Both the position numbers and the translations under genes were made by a program. The notes below the pieces were generated by a model, which saw only the letters and a program-made list of their open reading frames with translations, was not told the origin of the DNA and searched no databases. A stretch of 64,000 bases of DNA from Paenibacillus sp. E222. Lineage in GTDB: Bacteria; Bacillota; Bacilli; Paenibacillales; Paenibacillaceae. The stretch lies in the NCBI RefSeq assembly GCF_013401555.1, contig NZ_CP058552.1, positions 5,642,001-5,706,000 of the forward strand. The letters run 5' to 3'. Below, piece by piece: positions 1 to 7,509 of this stretch (positions within the stretch are counted from its first letter, which is position 1; the number at the start of each line of letters is the position of its first letter).

Positions 1-657
1 AACCAGAGCGAGTGTTCCAAGAGTAACCAGCGTTTTCTTGAACGATAAACGTTGGAACTGGCGGAGCAGCACATCAAACAAAATGGCAAGCAATGCGGCC
101 GGGATGGCTCCCAGAATAATCAATGCAGTATCATTTCGATCGATACCAAGCAAAATGAGTTCACCCAGACCCCCTGCACCAATCAGGGCAGCAAGTGTTG
201 CTGTACCTACAATCAGAACCATTGCGGTACGAATCCCTGCCATAATGACAGGCATCGCGAGTGGCAGCTCCACTTTGGTCAGACGTTGACGACTGTTCAT
301 GCCCATTGCATTCGCTGCCTCGACCATGGAAGGATCAACTTCGGATATGCCTGTGTACGTGTTGCGAAGTACGGGAAGCAGGGCATACACGACAAGTGCA
401 ATAATCGCAGGAAGTGTACCAATGCCGAATAACGGAATGAGCAATCCGAGAAGGGCCAGGGAAGGGATCGTTTGCAATACGGCTGTAACCCCAATAATCG
501 GCTCAGCCACTCTTGGCTTACGTGTCAGGTAGATGCCAAGCGGGATCGCGATCAGAACGGCAAAGAACAACGCGATAAATGAGATTTGAATATGCTCAAG
601 CAGGGCAGATAATAACTGTCCATTGCGCTCGCTGAACACTTCCGTAAATCTACTCAT
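1..657 (-). CDS. Quaternary-amine/osmolyte ABC transporter permease (partial, runs off window)
   Basis: This is the inner-membrane permease of an OpuC/ProW-type ABC importer (glycine betaine, carnitine, choline or a related amine). About 219 residues are visible, hydrophobic with several membrane segments and the EAA-loop motif [13 protein letters not shown] that docks on the ATPase. The ATG at 657 overlaps the end of the upstream ATPase gene by 8 bases, so the two are co-translated. The frame is still open at base 1 and a new hydrophobic segment ([13 protein letters not shown]) begins where a stand-alone OpuCB would end. It may therefore be a permease fused to a substrate-binding domain, as in EgtU-type ergothioneine/choline systems. 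Family is secure; substrate is not. Confidence 0.85.
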   Translation of the reverse strand, partial: MSRFTEVFSERNGQLLSALLEHIQISFIALFFAVLIAIPLGIYLTRKPRVAEPIIGVTAVLQTIPSLALLGLLIPLFGIGTLPAIIALVVYALLPVLRNTYTGISEVDPSMVEAANAMGMNSRQRLTKVELPLAMPVIMAGIRTAMVLIVGTATLAALIGAGGLGELILLGIDRNDTALIILGAIPAALLAILFDVLLRQFQRLSFKKTLVTLGTLALV

Positions 658-1693
658 GTCCCTCACCTCGTTCCTGCAACTGCCCGGACCAGTACCGGAT
701 CAGATCGGCTCGACTGACTTCCCCTATAATCTGGCGGTCTCTCTCAACCAGTAAATGGTCATGGGCAGACATGATCTCCACAAAATCCGGCAGCGTAATC
801 GATACGGGAACAGCCGTTTTGGCTGACTTCGGAACATGCCCGGGTGAGAGCGGTGACATGATCGTTTCAAGATCAAATTTTGAAGACAGTCGTTCTTTTT
901 CGCCGGATACCTTTTGTATTTCATACATTGGGGCGCCCCCACCAGATTCAGGCTGCAAACTCCTCTCCGGAGCTGAACTACCAACAAAGTCACGTACAAA
1001 TTCATTCGCTGGCTGGTGGATTAGTTCTTCCGGGGTGCCTACCTGTAACACTTGCCCATCCTTCATGATGCAGATACGATCCCCCAGCTTCATCGCTTCC
1101 TGAATATCATGAGTAACAAACACAATCGTCTTCTTCATCTGACGCTGAATGTCCAGAATATCATCCTGTAACTTCTCGCGGCTTATCGGGTCAAGTGCAC
1201 TGAATGGTTCATCCATCAGTACAATTTCGGGATCGGCAGCGAGTGCACGCAATACACCGATTCTCTGTTGTTGTCCACCAGATAGCTCAGCAGGCTTCCG
1301 ATCACTGTATGTGGTACCTTTCAGTCCGACCATGTCCAGCAAAGTATGTACGCGCTCCTTGATTTGCTCTGACTTCCACTTTCGGAGTTCAGGAACAACC
1401 GCAATATTTTCGGCAATCGTCATATGTGGGAACAGTGCAATCTGTTGCAGCACATAACCGATATTCCAGCGCAATTCATGAATGTTATATTCATCGATAG
1501 GTCGTTCGTTAATTCGTACGGTCCCATCTGAACGCTCGATCAGGCGATTGATCATTTTGAGCATTGTAGTTTTGCCGCAACCGCTCGGACCAATCATGAC
1601 GAACAGCTCTCCCTTATTAATATTGAGATTAACCTGACGCAGAGCATGGGTTCCATCAGGGTATTGCTTGGATACATTTTCGAACTGAATCAT
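650..1693 (-). CDS. opuCA: OpuCA/ProV-type ABC transporter ATP-binding protein
   Basis: This cytoplasmic ATPase energises uptake of betaine-like compatible solutes with the adjacent permease. It has 347 residues. Walker [10 protein letters not shown] lies at about 35-43, the ABC signature LSGGQ at 137-141, Walker B IVLMDEP at 158-164 and the switch His in FVTHD. The region after about residue 240 ends in a CBS-like segment (about 270-345), which in OpuCA-type proteins senses ionic strength or nucleotide. A long linker precedes it. The ATG has a weak upstream AGAGAG-like site. The 3' end overlaps the permease start by 8 bases. The ATPase assignment is strong; the symbol is by family, since OpuBA and EgtV are close relatives. 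Confidence 0.85.
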   Translation of the reverse strand: MIQFENVSKQYPDGTHALRQVNLNINKGELFVMIGPSGCGKTTMLKMINRLIERSDGTVRINERPIDEYNIHELRWNIGYVLQQIALFPHMTIAENIAVVPELRKWKSEQIKERVHTLLDMVGLKGTTYSDRKPAELSGGQQQRIGVLRALAADPEIVLMDEPFSALDPISREKLQDDILDIQRQMKKTIVFVTHDIQEAMKLGDRICIMKDGQVLQVGTPEELIHQPANEFVRDFVGSSAPERSLQPESGGGAPMYEIQKVSGEKERLSSKFDLETIMSPLSPGHVPKSAKTAVPVSITLPDFVEIMSAHDHLLVERDRQIIGEVSRADLIRYWSGQLQERGEGHE

Positions 1694-1838
1694 CCGCTCT
1701 CTTCTCTCCTTTTATCAAACAATCATTCTCATCTATTTCCCCAAAAGCGTACACATATAATCACCGTGCTGAGTGGGGTATTGTTGTTTCAGTAGAAATT
1801 GGAATACGAACGGGTTCCTCCAAAGGTTGAACAATCAG

Positions 1839-1871
1839 CAAAAAAGACGGGCCTTCCGGCACCGTCTTCTT
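1839..1871 (-). terminator. Hairpin with U-run upstream of the osmolyte ABC operon
   Basis: The arms AAGACGG (1844-1850) and CCGTCTT (1862-1868) pair, with an inner GCC/GGC stem. Read on the minus strand the hairpin is followed by six T. No intact minus-strand gene lies upstream. It either ends an eroded transcript or is an attenuator in the leader of the ABC operon that starts at 1693. The rest of 1694-1985 shows nothing else recognisable. Confidence 0.4.
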
Positions 1872-1985
1872 ATTATTCAGCAGAATTTGCTTCCAATATT
1901 TTTATAATAATTCTTCTATGATTCCCCTCATTGCATATGCACAGCTCATATCATTACGGGGCCGGAAACCCTGTAAGTTGCTGGC

Positions 1986-2212
1986 ATGTTCAGTCGTTTA
2001 TTGGATCAGTCCATACAGCATGAATCTTTATCAGATGCGGAATTGAGGAACAGCATGATTCAGGCGGGAATGTCGGAAGATTACGCCGGTTATATAGGTC
2101 CGTCTTCATCAACGGAAGCACTGCCAAGCAATACGAATCGTTTAACGCCGCCCATAACGCTTCCTTGAGGAACGGAATCATTACGGCTTCCGGTGATCAG
2201 TCAAGAAAATAA
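1986..2212 (+). pseudogene. C-terminal remnant of an NmrA/SDR-type NAD(P)-binding oxidoreductase
   Basis: An ATG-led frame gives residues such as LSDAELRNSMIQAGMSEDYA. These resemble the C-terminal part of NmrA-like NAD(P)H-binding oxidoreductases, whose usual form is roughly SxEExRxALxxAGMPExxA. Near base 2095 the likeness shifts by one frame and continues as TAKQYESFNAAHNASLR, resembling the family's final TFEEFARDHAAAFR-like segment, to a TAA at 2210-2212. The N-terminal Rossmann domain is absent and a stop lies in frame at 1974. I read this as a decayed 3' fragment with a frameshift or small deletion. The likeness is from memory of the family. Confidence 0.45.
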
Positions 2213-2216
2213 ATGC

Positions 2217-2243
2217 TTCGATTTTTGCCAAAGTGGTATAATG
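2217..2243 (+). promoter_or_regulatory. Candidate promoter of the HesB-like gene
   Basis: A perfect TATAAT lies at 2238-2243, about 67 bases before the ATG at 2310. The -35 is poor (TTCGAT at 2217-2222, spacer 15). It sits just after the remnant's stop codon. Confidence 0.4.
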
Positions 2244-2309
2244 ACAGTAGAAGTTGAATTCATTCATTTACCATTACGATCATGCCAATATATAAAGGAG
2301 TGTAGCGAT

Positions 2310-2672
2310 ATGCATATTCAAATTACAGATTTGGCTGCTGCGCGATTAACTGAAAGCCTGAATGATCAGCCCGGTTATTTCAAAGTGATCTATGATATGG
2401 AAGGTTGTGGCTGTAACGGAATTATCGCCATACTTATCGTGGATAAACCTGAAGCTCTGGATGTACAAATTGAAACCAATCTGGTGCCATTCTATGTCGA
2501 TCCGAAGCAGCAGCTAAACCTGGAGCAGCACATGAAGCTCGATACGGAACCCAACTATCCTTCTTTCAAATTAAGCAGTGATTCCGGTGTACTCAGCAGC
2601 AATGTGCGTGTTCGGGATGCCCGCGCAGTGGCTGTTGGAAGCTCCAGCAATTCTGTTTCATGCGAGCTGTAA
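2310..2672 (+). CDS. HesB/IscA-like iron-sulfur biosynthesis family protein (YqkB type)
   Basis: This 120-residue protein is of the HesB-like YqkB group, linked by family to Fe-S cluster handling in the cytoplasm. It starts MHIQITDLAAARL and has the characteristic YDMEGCGCNG segment near residue 30. The CxC pair lies in the N-terminal third, rather than at the C-terminus as in classic IscA. The frame is open further upstream, but AAAGGAG at 2293-2299 places the start at 2310. A transcription terminator follows at 2731. It appears monocistronic. Family call is good; biochemical role is inferred. Confidence 0.8.
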   Translation: MHIQITDLAAARLTESLNDQPGYFKVIYDMEGCGCNGIIAILIVDKPEALDVQIETNLVPFYVDPKQQLNLEQHMKLDTEPNYPSFKLSSDSGVLSSNVRVRDARAVAVGSSSNSVSCEL

Positions 2673-2730
2673 TCCAAAGATTTGTGGCTGATATAATGAG
2701 CATTTGATTCGCCTATCTATGTATACACAA

Positions 2731-2762
2731 AGACTTTGCACAAAAGGTGCAGAGTCTTTTTT
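2731..2762 (+). terminator. Rho-independent terminator after the HesB-like gene
   Basis: AGACTTTGCAC (2731-2741) pairs with GTGCAGAGTCT (2747-2757) around a five-base loop, followed by a T-run. Confidence 0.8.
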
Positions 2763-2917
2763 GTGTTCTTTTTCTCGCCAGACAATTAAAAGCTATGAAT
2801 CTCGCAAACTTTGTTTACAACTCGGAAACAATTGGAGAACCTATGGATATAATCCTCTAGTATACTCGGTATATAACAAATCACGAGATTGATATAACCC
2901 GAGGAGGAACACACATC

Positions 2918-3694
2918 ATGAAATCTTTCACACGTAAATCCATCGTATCCACGATACTTATAGGTTCTGTCGTAGCAGGCTCAGCATTCACCACGCTGCC
3001 CTTCACTAAGGAGCTGAATCCAGTCGCATCTGCTGCCAGCTCCAGCTTTACTCAATTCCTGCACGATAATGCACCTGGACGCACAATCAAAACGAGCAGC
3101 AGCGGTGTGGCAACGGTAACGAATCTATCAAGCACGGTTGTGCTTGTAAATAAAAAGAGAAACCTGCCTTCAACTTATGCACCTCAGGATCTGGTTGTTC
3201 CTAACATTCCATTCAGCTTCTCCGGCTCCAGTCCGAAAAAGCAAATGCGTAAAGTAGCTGCCACAGCAATCGAGAACTTGTTCGCAGCAGCGAAAAAAGA
3301 CGGCATTGATATCAAAGCGGTGTCCGGTTATCGCTCTTATGCCACCCAGAAATCCATTTTTGACCGTAATGCAAGTATCAAAGGCGAAGCCGTTGCCAAT
3401 AAAACCAGTGCTCGTCCTGGACAAAGTGAACATCAGACCGGACTTGCGATGGATATCTCCAGCGCATCAGCTGGATATGATTTGCAGCAAAGCTTTGGAA
3501 ACACCAAAGAAGGCAAATGGCTGAAAGCCAATGCCCATAAATACGGATTTATCATTCGTTATGGCAAAGATCAGGAGAAACTGACAGGCTACTCTTATGA
3601 GCCATGGCATGTGCGTTATGTTGGCGTGTATATTGCGGGGGAAATTACGAGTCAGAACCTTACACTCGAACAGTACCTGGAGCGCGCCAAATAA
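2918..3694 (+). CDS. Secreted M15B D-alanyl-D-alanine carboxypeptidase (VanY/DdcY type)
   Basis: This extracytoplasmic zinc peptidase trims the terminal D-Ala from peptidoglycan stem peptides. It has 258 residues. A signal peptide (MKSFTRKS, hydrophobic core about 9-25, AxA-like cleavage near residue 40) is followed by a linker and the M15 catalytic domain, about 110-250. Visible motifs are SGYRSYATQ, EHQTGLAMD (zinc His and Asp) and EPWHVRY (catalytic Glu and second zinc His), all intact. The ATG at 2918 has a strong CGAGGAGG site. It stands alone between terminators. No vancomycin-resistance genes are next to it, so housekeeping cell-wall maturation is more likely than resistance. Confidence 0.9.
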   Translation: MKSFTRKSIVSTILIGSVVAGSAFTTLPFTKELNPVASAASSSFTQFLHDNAPGRTIKTSSSGVATVTNLSSTVVLVNKKRNLPSTYAPQDLVVPNIPFSFSGSSPKKQMRKVAATAIENLFAAAKKDGIDIKAVSGYRSYATQKSIFDRNASIKGEAVANKTSARPGQSEHQTGLAMDISSASAGYDLQQSFGNTKEGKWLKANAHKYGFIIRYGKDQEKLTGYSYEPWHVRYVGVYIAGEITSQNLTLEQYLERAK

Positions 3695-3769
3695 ACAGTA
3701 GAAATTTGATAACCAAAGGTATTCATTCCACTCTCATATGACTATCGTATGTAAATGACAGATACAACG

Positions 3770-3805
3770 AACAGGACGGGGCCCGAAATCGGGCCCCGTC
3801 CTGTT
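3770..3805. terminator. GC-rich perfect hairpin between convergent genes
   Basis: A 17-bp perfect stem (AACAGGACGGGGCCCGA and its complement) surrounds a two-base loop. It separates the peptidase from the convergent hydrolase. The T-run is short on both sides, so it may act as a bidirectional terminator or simply a barrier. Confidence 0.6.
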
Positions 3806-3905
3806 GAATGATATCTACAACATTTTAATTGTTCTCCAAATCGAAAAGATAAGGATCAGCTCAACCGTGTTGGTGTAAAGGTTACGTTCGATTTATATAG
3901 CAGAT

Positions 3906-4676
3906 TTAATGTTTACTATTCAGTGCTGTGCTCCATTCCTCTACAGCATCAACGACCTGTTTTAATTGCTGCGCTTCCTCAATCGCTGGATCATTGTCCC
4001 CTTTTTGTTTCCCATAAGAGCCAAATTGCCCATGATTCCCTCCTTCTACACTGACATACAAAGTGTCATCAGGTAGATTAGTTTTGGCACTTTCCCAAGC
4101 TTCTTTATTGAGAACTCCATCTGCTGTACCTGTAATTTGCAAAACAGATAAATCTGTGCTTTTTATGGAGCCGCCCTCATCCGCATAAGAAGCCAAGAAA
4201 AATACACCCTTAAGCTTCTCACTGTGTTCTGAAGCATATCTCGCTGCAAATGAACCTCCTAAAGAGTGTCCCCCAATAACAAATGATTCGTCTGGGTGTT
4301 CTTCAAGAAAGGAGTCCGCTTTATTTTGACCAAAAATGGCTAGATTCAGTGGCATTTCCGCAATATATACGCGATGCCCCCGTTGAGCCAGTTCTTTGGC
4401 AAATGGTGAGTAGCTTTCCGGTTCGACTAGACCTCCAGGATAAAAAATAATATTAGGTTCGATTACTTTCCCGGTTTGTGGCTCAAATTTATAACCGTCT
4501 TTGACCTCTGTTACTTTGACCTGATCATCGTTCTGAAATGCGAGTTCCGCTTGATTGGAAGGACTGTAGGTTATCGAATTGAGGTATACCAATAAACCAA
4601 TGATTACAATTACGATGAAAGAAACTCCCCATATCATTATTTTAGTCCATTTGTTTTTCTTCTCTGTTTTTGCCAA
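3906..4676 (-). CDS. Membrane-anchored alpha/beta hydrolase
   Basis: This alpha/beta-hydrolase has 256 residues from the preferred start. One N-terminal membrane segment (about residues 10-32, WTKIMIWGVSFIVIVIIGLL) is followed by the catalytic domain outside the membrane. The nucleophile elbow GHSLGGSFA, an acid candidate in TGTADGVLN and the His in GGNHGQFG form a complete triad. It resembles the hydrolase-5/dienelactone-hydrolase-like group; the substrate is unknown. TTG at 4676 is preferred because AAAGAGG lies 9 bases upstream; an in-frame TTG at 4694 has no such site. It is divergent from a TetR gene with a palindrome between them, so it is probably that repressor's target. Confidence 0.8.
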   Translation of the reverse strand: MAKTEKKNKWTKIMIWGVSFIVIVIIGLLVYLNSITYSPSNQAELAFQNDDQVKVTEVKDGYKFEPQTGKVIEPNIIFYPGGLVEPESYSPFAKELAQRGHRVYIAEMPLNLAIFGQNKADSFLEEHPDESFVIGGHSLGGSFAARYASEHSEKLKGVFFLASYADEGGSIKSTDLSVLQITGTADGVLNKEAWESAKTNLPDDTLYVSVEGGNHGQFGSYGKQKGDNDPAIEEAQQLKQVVDAVEEWSTALNSKH

Positions 4677-4751
4677 AGTTAAAACCTCTTTCAAACATTA
4701 TTTTGGATTAGGTTATCATTGCATTGCTGCTTCAGTTCTAGTAAATTATAT

Positions 4752-4761
4752 TTACCGGTAA
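4752..4761. promoter_or_regulatory. Palindrome between hydrolase and TetR genes (candidate operator)
   Basis: TTACCGGTAA is a perfect 10-bp palindrome with AT-rich flanks, in the 149-base divergent intergenic region. Its position suits a TetR-dimer operator controlling both genes. Binding is inference. Confidence 0.5.
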
Positions 4762-4825
4762 GTAAAATTACAAGTCTAATCTTATTCAATGGATAAGTTG
4801 TCATAAAATATTCACGGAGGTACTG

Positions 4826-5446
4826 ATGAAAATGAATACAGATTCACAACGCTCACCAGGAAGACCTAAACAATCAGAAGATGATTTACCCGTACAAGAA
4901 ATCATTCTGCAAACGGCCGCCAAACTGTTTATGGAGCAAGGGTATGAACCTGTTTCTCTCCAACAGATCGCTAAAGCTTGCAATGTGTCTAAACCATCCA
5001 TTTATTATCACTTCACCAGTAAACCGGAACTTTTTAAGATCGCGGTTACGACCATGTTTAAACATGTGCACCAAACGACGTCACGATTATTAAGAGAAGC
5101 AGACAATCTGGAAACAGGACTGCTACATGTGGCAGAAGCAAGGTTAGCTAATCCTCATGCGGAGATTGAGACCCTGCTCAGAGAAGCGGAGAGATATTTG
5201 AGTGAGAAACAGATCGAGGAAATCAGAGCAGCGGAAAATAAAATTTACATAGAGCTGGCTGATTATTTTAAAGATGCAATGGATAATAACCTTCTTCGAA
5301 GCAACAATTCCATGCTACTTGCCCAAACCTTTTCAACAATGATGGTCATCGGCAATAAGGAAGATACATTAAGAGCACATGATTCCACTTTAAATTTGGG
5401 CAAGGAGATTGTCGAAATTTTTTTGCGGGGTACGATGGTGAGATGA
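4826..5446 (+). CDS. TetR/AcrR family transcriptional repressor
   Basis: This 206-residue protein has a TetR_N DNA-binding domain at about 22-68 (IILQTAAKLFMEQGYEPVSLQQIAKACNV split by the usual turn, then SKPSIYYHF) and a helical ligand-binding C-terminal domain. ATG at 4826 follows ACGGAGG with good spacing. It is divergent from the alpha/beta hydrolase with a shared palindrome, suggesting autoregulation and control of that gene. The ligand is unknown. No terminator is obvious; a REP-like inverted repeat follows. Confidence 0.85.
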   Translation: MKMNTDSQRSPGRPKQSEDDLPVQEIILQTAAKLFMEQGYEPVSLQQIAKACNVSKPSIYYHFTSKPELFKIAVTTMFKHVHQTTSRLLREADNLETGLLHVAEARLANPHAEIETLLREAERYLSEKQIEEIRAAENKIYIELADYFKDAMDNNLLRSNNSMLLAQTFSTMMVIGNKEDTLRAHDSTLNLGKEIVEIFLRGTMVR

Positions 5447-5573
5447 CAGGCCACCAGACTTATTTAAAAATGGTGTTCCTATCTCCTCGTTCGGGGTTGG
5501 AGCAGAATACATGGAGGGTAATAAAGATGAGACGTGATATCAGAGGTTAAAGCGTCTGCAAAATGCTAAACTA

Positions 5574-5660
5574 AAGGAACCTCAGACACGTTATAACGGG
5601 ATTTAGGCATATGTAACGTTTTTTGGAGCATTTTAGCAAATAACGTGTCCGGTGTTCCTT
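5574..5660. repeat. REP-like imperfect inverted repeat
   Basis: The left arm 5574-5594 and right arm 5640-5660 are each 21 bases and match as inverted copies at 18 of 21 positions, sharing GACACGTTAT and AAGGAAC. The loop is 45 bases. A second small inverted pair, AAAATGCT (5560-5567) with AGCATTTT (5627-5634), is interleaved. It lies in non-coding DNA after the TetR gene and has no protein content. It resembles a dispersed palindromic element; copy number cannot be judged here. Confidence 0.6.
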
Positions 5661-5704
5661 ACGATTGAGAAAGAAAGCCCGGGGCCCATAAGCCGTCCTA
5701 TTCC

Positions 5705-5980
5705 TTAAGTAAAGAACATGCTCATGCTCCCTGAACCTTCCTGCCGGCCTGCTATTTTTCTGAAAACGACTGGCAGCCTCTTCACACTTTCTGTTCCAGC
5801 CCAGGAACCAACACCAGCAAGAAGTGCATTATGAAACAGATAAAGCGCCACATTGTAAGCGAGGGTACCCAATACCATCTCCACCACCAAAAAACGTTTT
5901 AACGTGGAAGATTCGATGACGTATACCTGAAATTCATTTCGAGACTTACCAGCCCTGTACCTTGTGATGAATGTTTTCAT
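5705..5980 (-). CDS. Hypothetical small membrane-associated protein, 91 aa
   Basis: I do not recognise a family. The 91-residue product starts MKTFITRYRAGKSRNEFQVYV, is basic at the N-terminus, has one moderately hydrophobic segment at about 29-58 and a basic tail. The ATG is preceded by AAGGTGATTC, a reasonable ribosome binding site. It is monocistronic, between the REP-like repeat and the divergent nitroreductase gene. It could be spurious; the binding site and amphipathic composition are the only support. Confidence 0.45.
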   Translation of the reverse strand: MKTFITRYRAGKSRNEFQVYVIESSTLKRFLVVEMVLGTLAYNVALYLFHNALLAGVGSWAGTESVKRLPVVFRKIAGRQEGSGSMSMFFT

Positions 5981-6045
5981 GAATCACCTTTTCTGTTTTA
6001 TTTTATCGTATGGCAGGCAGGTCTTGTCTTATTCTAAAATAATAC

Positions 6046-6058
6046 TTACATAAAGTAA
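6046..6058 (+). promoter_or_regulatory. Candidate operator upstream of the nitroreductase
   Basis: TTAC-N5-GTAA lies about 52 bases before the nitroreductase start. Similar inverted repeats serve HxlR/DUF24-family regulators (YodB, HypR) that control nitroreductases in Bacillus. No such regulator gene is in the window. Confidence 0.3.
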
Positions 6059-6110
6059 CTTAGTGTGTTATAGTCAGCTTATAAACCATACATAAGCGAG
6101 GGAAATTACT

Positions 6111-6743
6111 ATGAGAGATTTGGAGAATCTGGTCAAAAACCGCAGATCTGCCGTTATTTTTGAAGAAGGAATTGAGATTCCAGAGTCGGAACTGCAAGAA
6201 ATGTTTGCCCTGAACAAATTTGCACCTTCTGCCTTTAACCTCCAACATACGCACTATCTTGTACTGACAGACCCGGATCAGAAAGAGAAAGTATACGAAG
6301 CTTCACAGCAATATAAAGTTAAAACCGCCTCTGCGGTCATTGTGGTATTAGGCGATGTTAACGCACACCATCACATCCGCACAATCAATGAGGGCCTGCT
6401 GAACCTTGGCGCGCTTACTCCGTTCCAATACGAGCAAGAATCACAGAGTGTCATCGAATTTTACGAAACGCGGGGAAGGTTCTTCCAGCGGGAAGATGCA
6501 ATTCGTAATGCCAGCCTGTCAGCGATGCAATTGATGCTGATCGCTCAGGGTCGTGGTTGGGACACCTGCCCCATGATTGGCTTCGATGCGGAAGAGTTGC
6601 AACGCAGTCTGGATATTCCCGACCATTATGTCCCTGCCATGCTAATTACAATCGGCAAAAAGTCGGAAGCCAAACAACGTCCACGCGGATACCGCAAACC
6701 GATTAACGAATATGTCAGCTTCAACAAAATGCATGCCGAATAA
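6111..6743 (+). CDS. Nitroreductase family protein
   Basis: This FMN-dependent NAD(P)H oxidoreductase of the nitroreductase superfamily is cytoplasmic, typically reducing quinones or nitro compounds. It has 210 residues. The N-terminal RRSAVIF segment and NKFAPSAFNLQ (FMN phosphate-binding region) match the fold, as does the C-terminal GWDTCPMIGFDAE with the loop over the flavin. Length is normal. The ATG at 6111 has GAGGGA upstream. It is monocistronic, with a hairpin at 6787. A possible stress-regulator operator precedes it. The B. subtilis YodC/MhqN group is a likely relative; substrate not determinable. Confidence 0.85.
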   Translation: MRDLENLVKNRRSAVIFEEGIEIPESELQEMFALNKFAPSAFNLQHTHYLVLTDPDQKEKVYEASQQYKVKTASAVIVVLGDVNAHHHIRTINEGLLNLGALTPFQYEQESQSVIEFYETRGRFFQREDAIRNASLSAMQLMLIAQGRGWDTCPMIGFDAEELQRSLDIPDHYVPAMLITIGKKSEAKQRPRGYRKPINEYVSFNKMHAE

Positions 6744-6786
6744 CTTGGGAATGTGACATCCGTAACTTTTCACTGATTCCATTACA

Positions 6787-6821
6787 AAAGAGAGGTCGAT
6801 GATCATATCATCGGCCTCTTT
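6787..6821 (+). terminator. Terminator after the nitroreductase
   Basis: AAAGAG-A-GGTCGATGA pairs with TCATCGGCCTCTTT around a short loop. It is followed by a mixed T-rich stretch. Confidence 0.7.
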
Positions 6822-6953
6822 CCTATATTCCCAGAATAAACAAATCACACGTCAAACTAACCAGTCTTTTCCCAAAATACATATGAATATTTTTTTATAC
6901 CATGATAGCATTCGAGATGTAACCCATAACTGTAACGAAAGGAATGAAAATCA

Positions 6954-7418
6954 ATGGAATTCTACATCGAAAACCTGCCAACCTCCCGGATTGCTTATGT
7001 ACGACAAGTGGGTCCGTATGGTCCTGCTAACAGCCACGCGATGGAGACGTTAAAGACTTGGGCCAGATCCGAAAGCCTACTTACAAGGTCGACCATCTTG
7101 TTCGGCATTCCGCAGGATAACCCGGAAACCACCCTCCCCTCTCAATGCAGGTATGATGCTTGTATTGTCATATCGAAGGATTATGGCCTGGATGAGTCGA
7201 CTCCCCATCTTGAAGAAGCTGAACTTCCTGGCGGGCAATACCTGGTTTGCAAAATCAAACATACAGCAGAAGATGTGAAACAAGCCTGGACCGAGATTTT
7301 CCCGTATTTGCAGAGCAATGGTTATATCATGGACAACAAACCCATTATGGAAAGGTATGCGGGTGATCTGCTTCTTCTGGATTTTTGCGAAATATGTATA
7401 CCCGTTAAGCCGCTATAA
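6954..7418 (+). CDS. GyrI-like/SbmC small-molecule-binding domain protein
   Basis: This 154-residue stand-alone GyrI-like (SHS2, AraC effector-binding) domain opens MEFYIENLPTSRIAYVRQVGPYG and contains CRYDACIVI and GGQYLVCKIKH, the two half-domain signatures. No helix-turn-helix is present, so it is not itself a regulator. Members bind hydrophobic drugs or hydrolyse electrophilic ones, and SbmC protects gyrase from toxins. The ATG at 6954 has CGAAAGGAA upstream. It is monocistronic, ending at a shared terminator. The exact activity is unknown. Confidence 0.8.
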   Translation: MEFYIENLPTSRIAYVRQVGPYGPANSHAMETLKTWARSESLLTRSTILFGIPQDNPETTLPSQCRYDACIVISKDYGLDESTPHLEEAELPGGQYLVCKIKHTAEDVKQAWTEIFPYLQSNGYIMDNKPIMERYAGDLLLLDFCEICIPVKPL

Positions 7419-7454
7419 AATCATTCAAAGTTGTGGATGCCAAAAACAACAAAA

Positions 7455-7480
7455 GCGACTTCAACGTTGAAGTCGCCTTT
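7455..7480. terminator. Bidirectional terminator, perfect palindrome
   Basis: GCGACTTCAACG and its complement form a perfect 22-base palindrome with T/A-rich flanks on both sides, between convergent genes. Confidence 0.8.
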
Positions 7481-7509
7481 GTTTATAACCTATTTCCGTA
7501 TTTCACCAA

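Noticed and set aside
52..432. 126-codon plus-strand ORF opposite the ABC permease
   Set aside because: Cys/His/Asn-rich shadow; the minus-strand permease has the EAA loop and membrane segments.
2918..3694. VanY as part of a vancomycin-resistance cluster
   Set aside because: No vanHAX or vanRS genes adjacent; M15B carboxypeptidases are common housekeeping enzymes.
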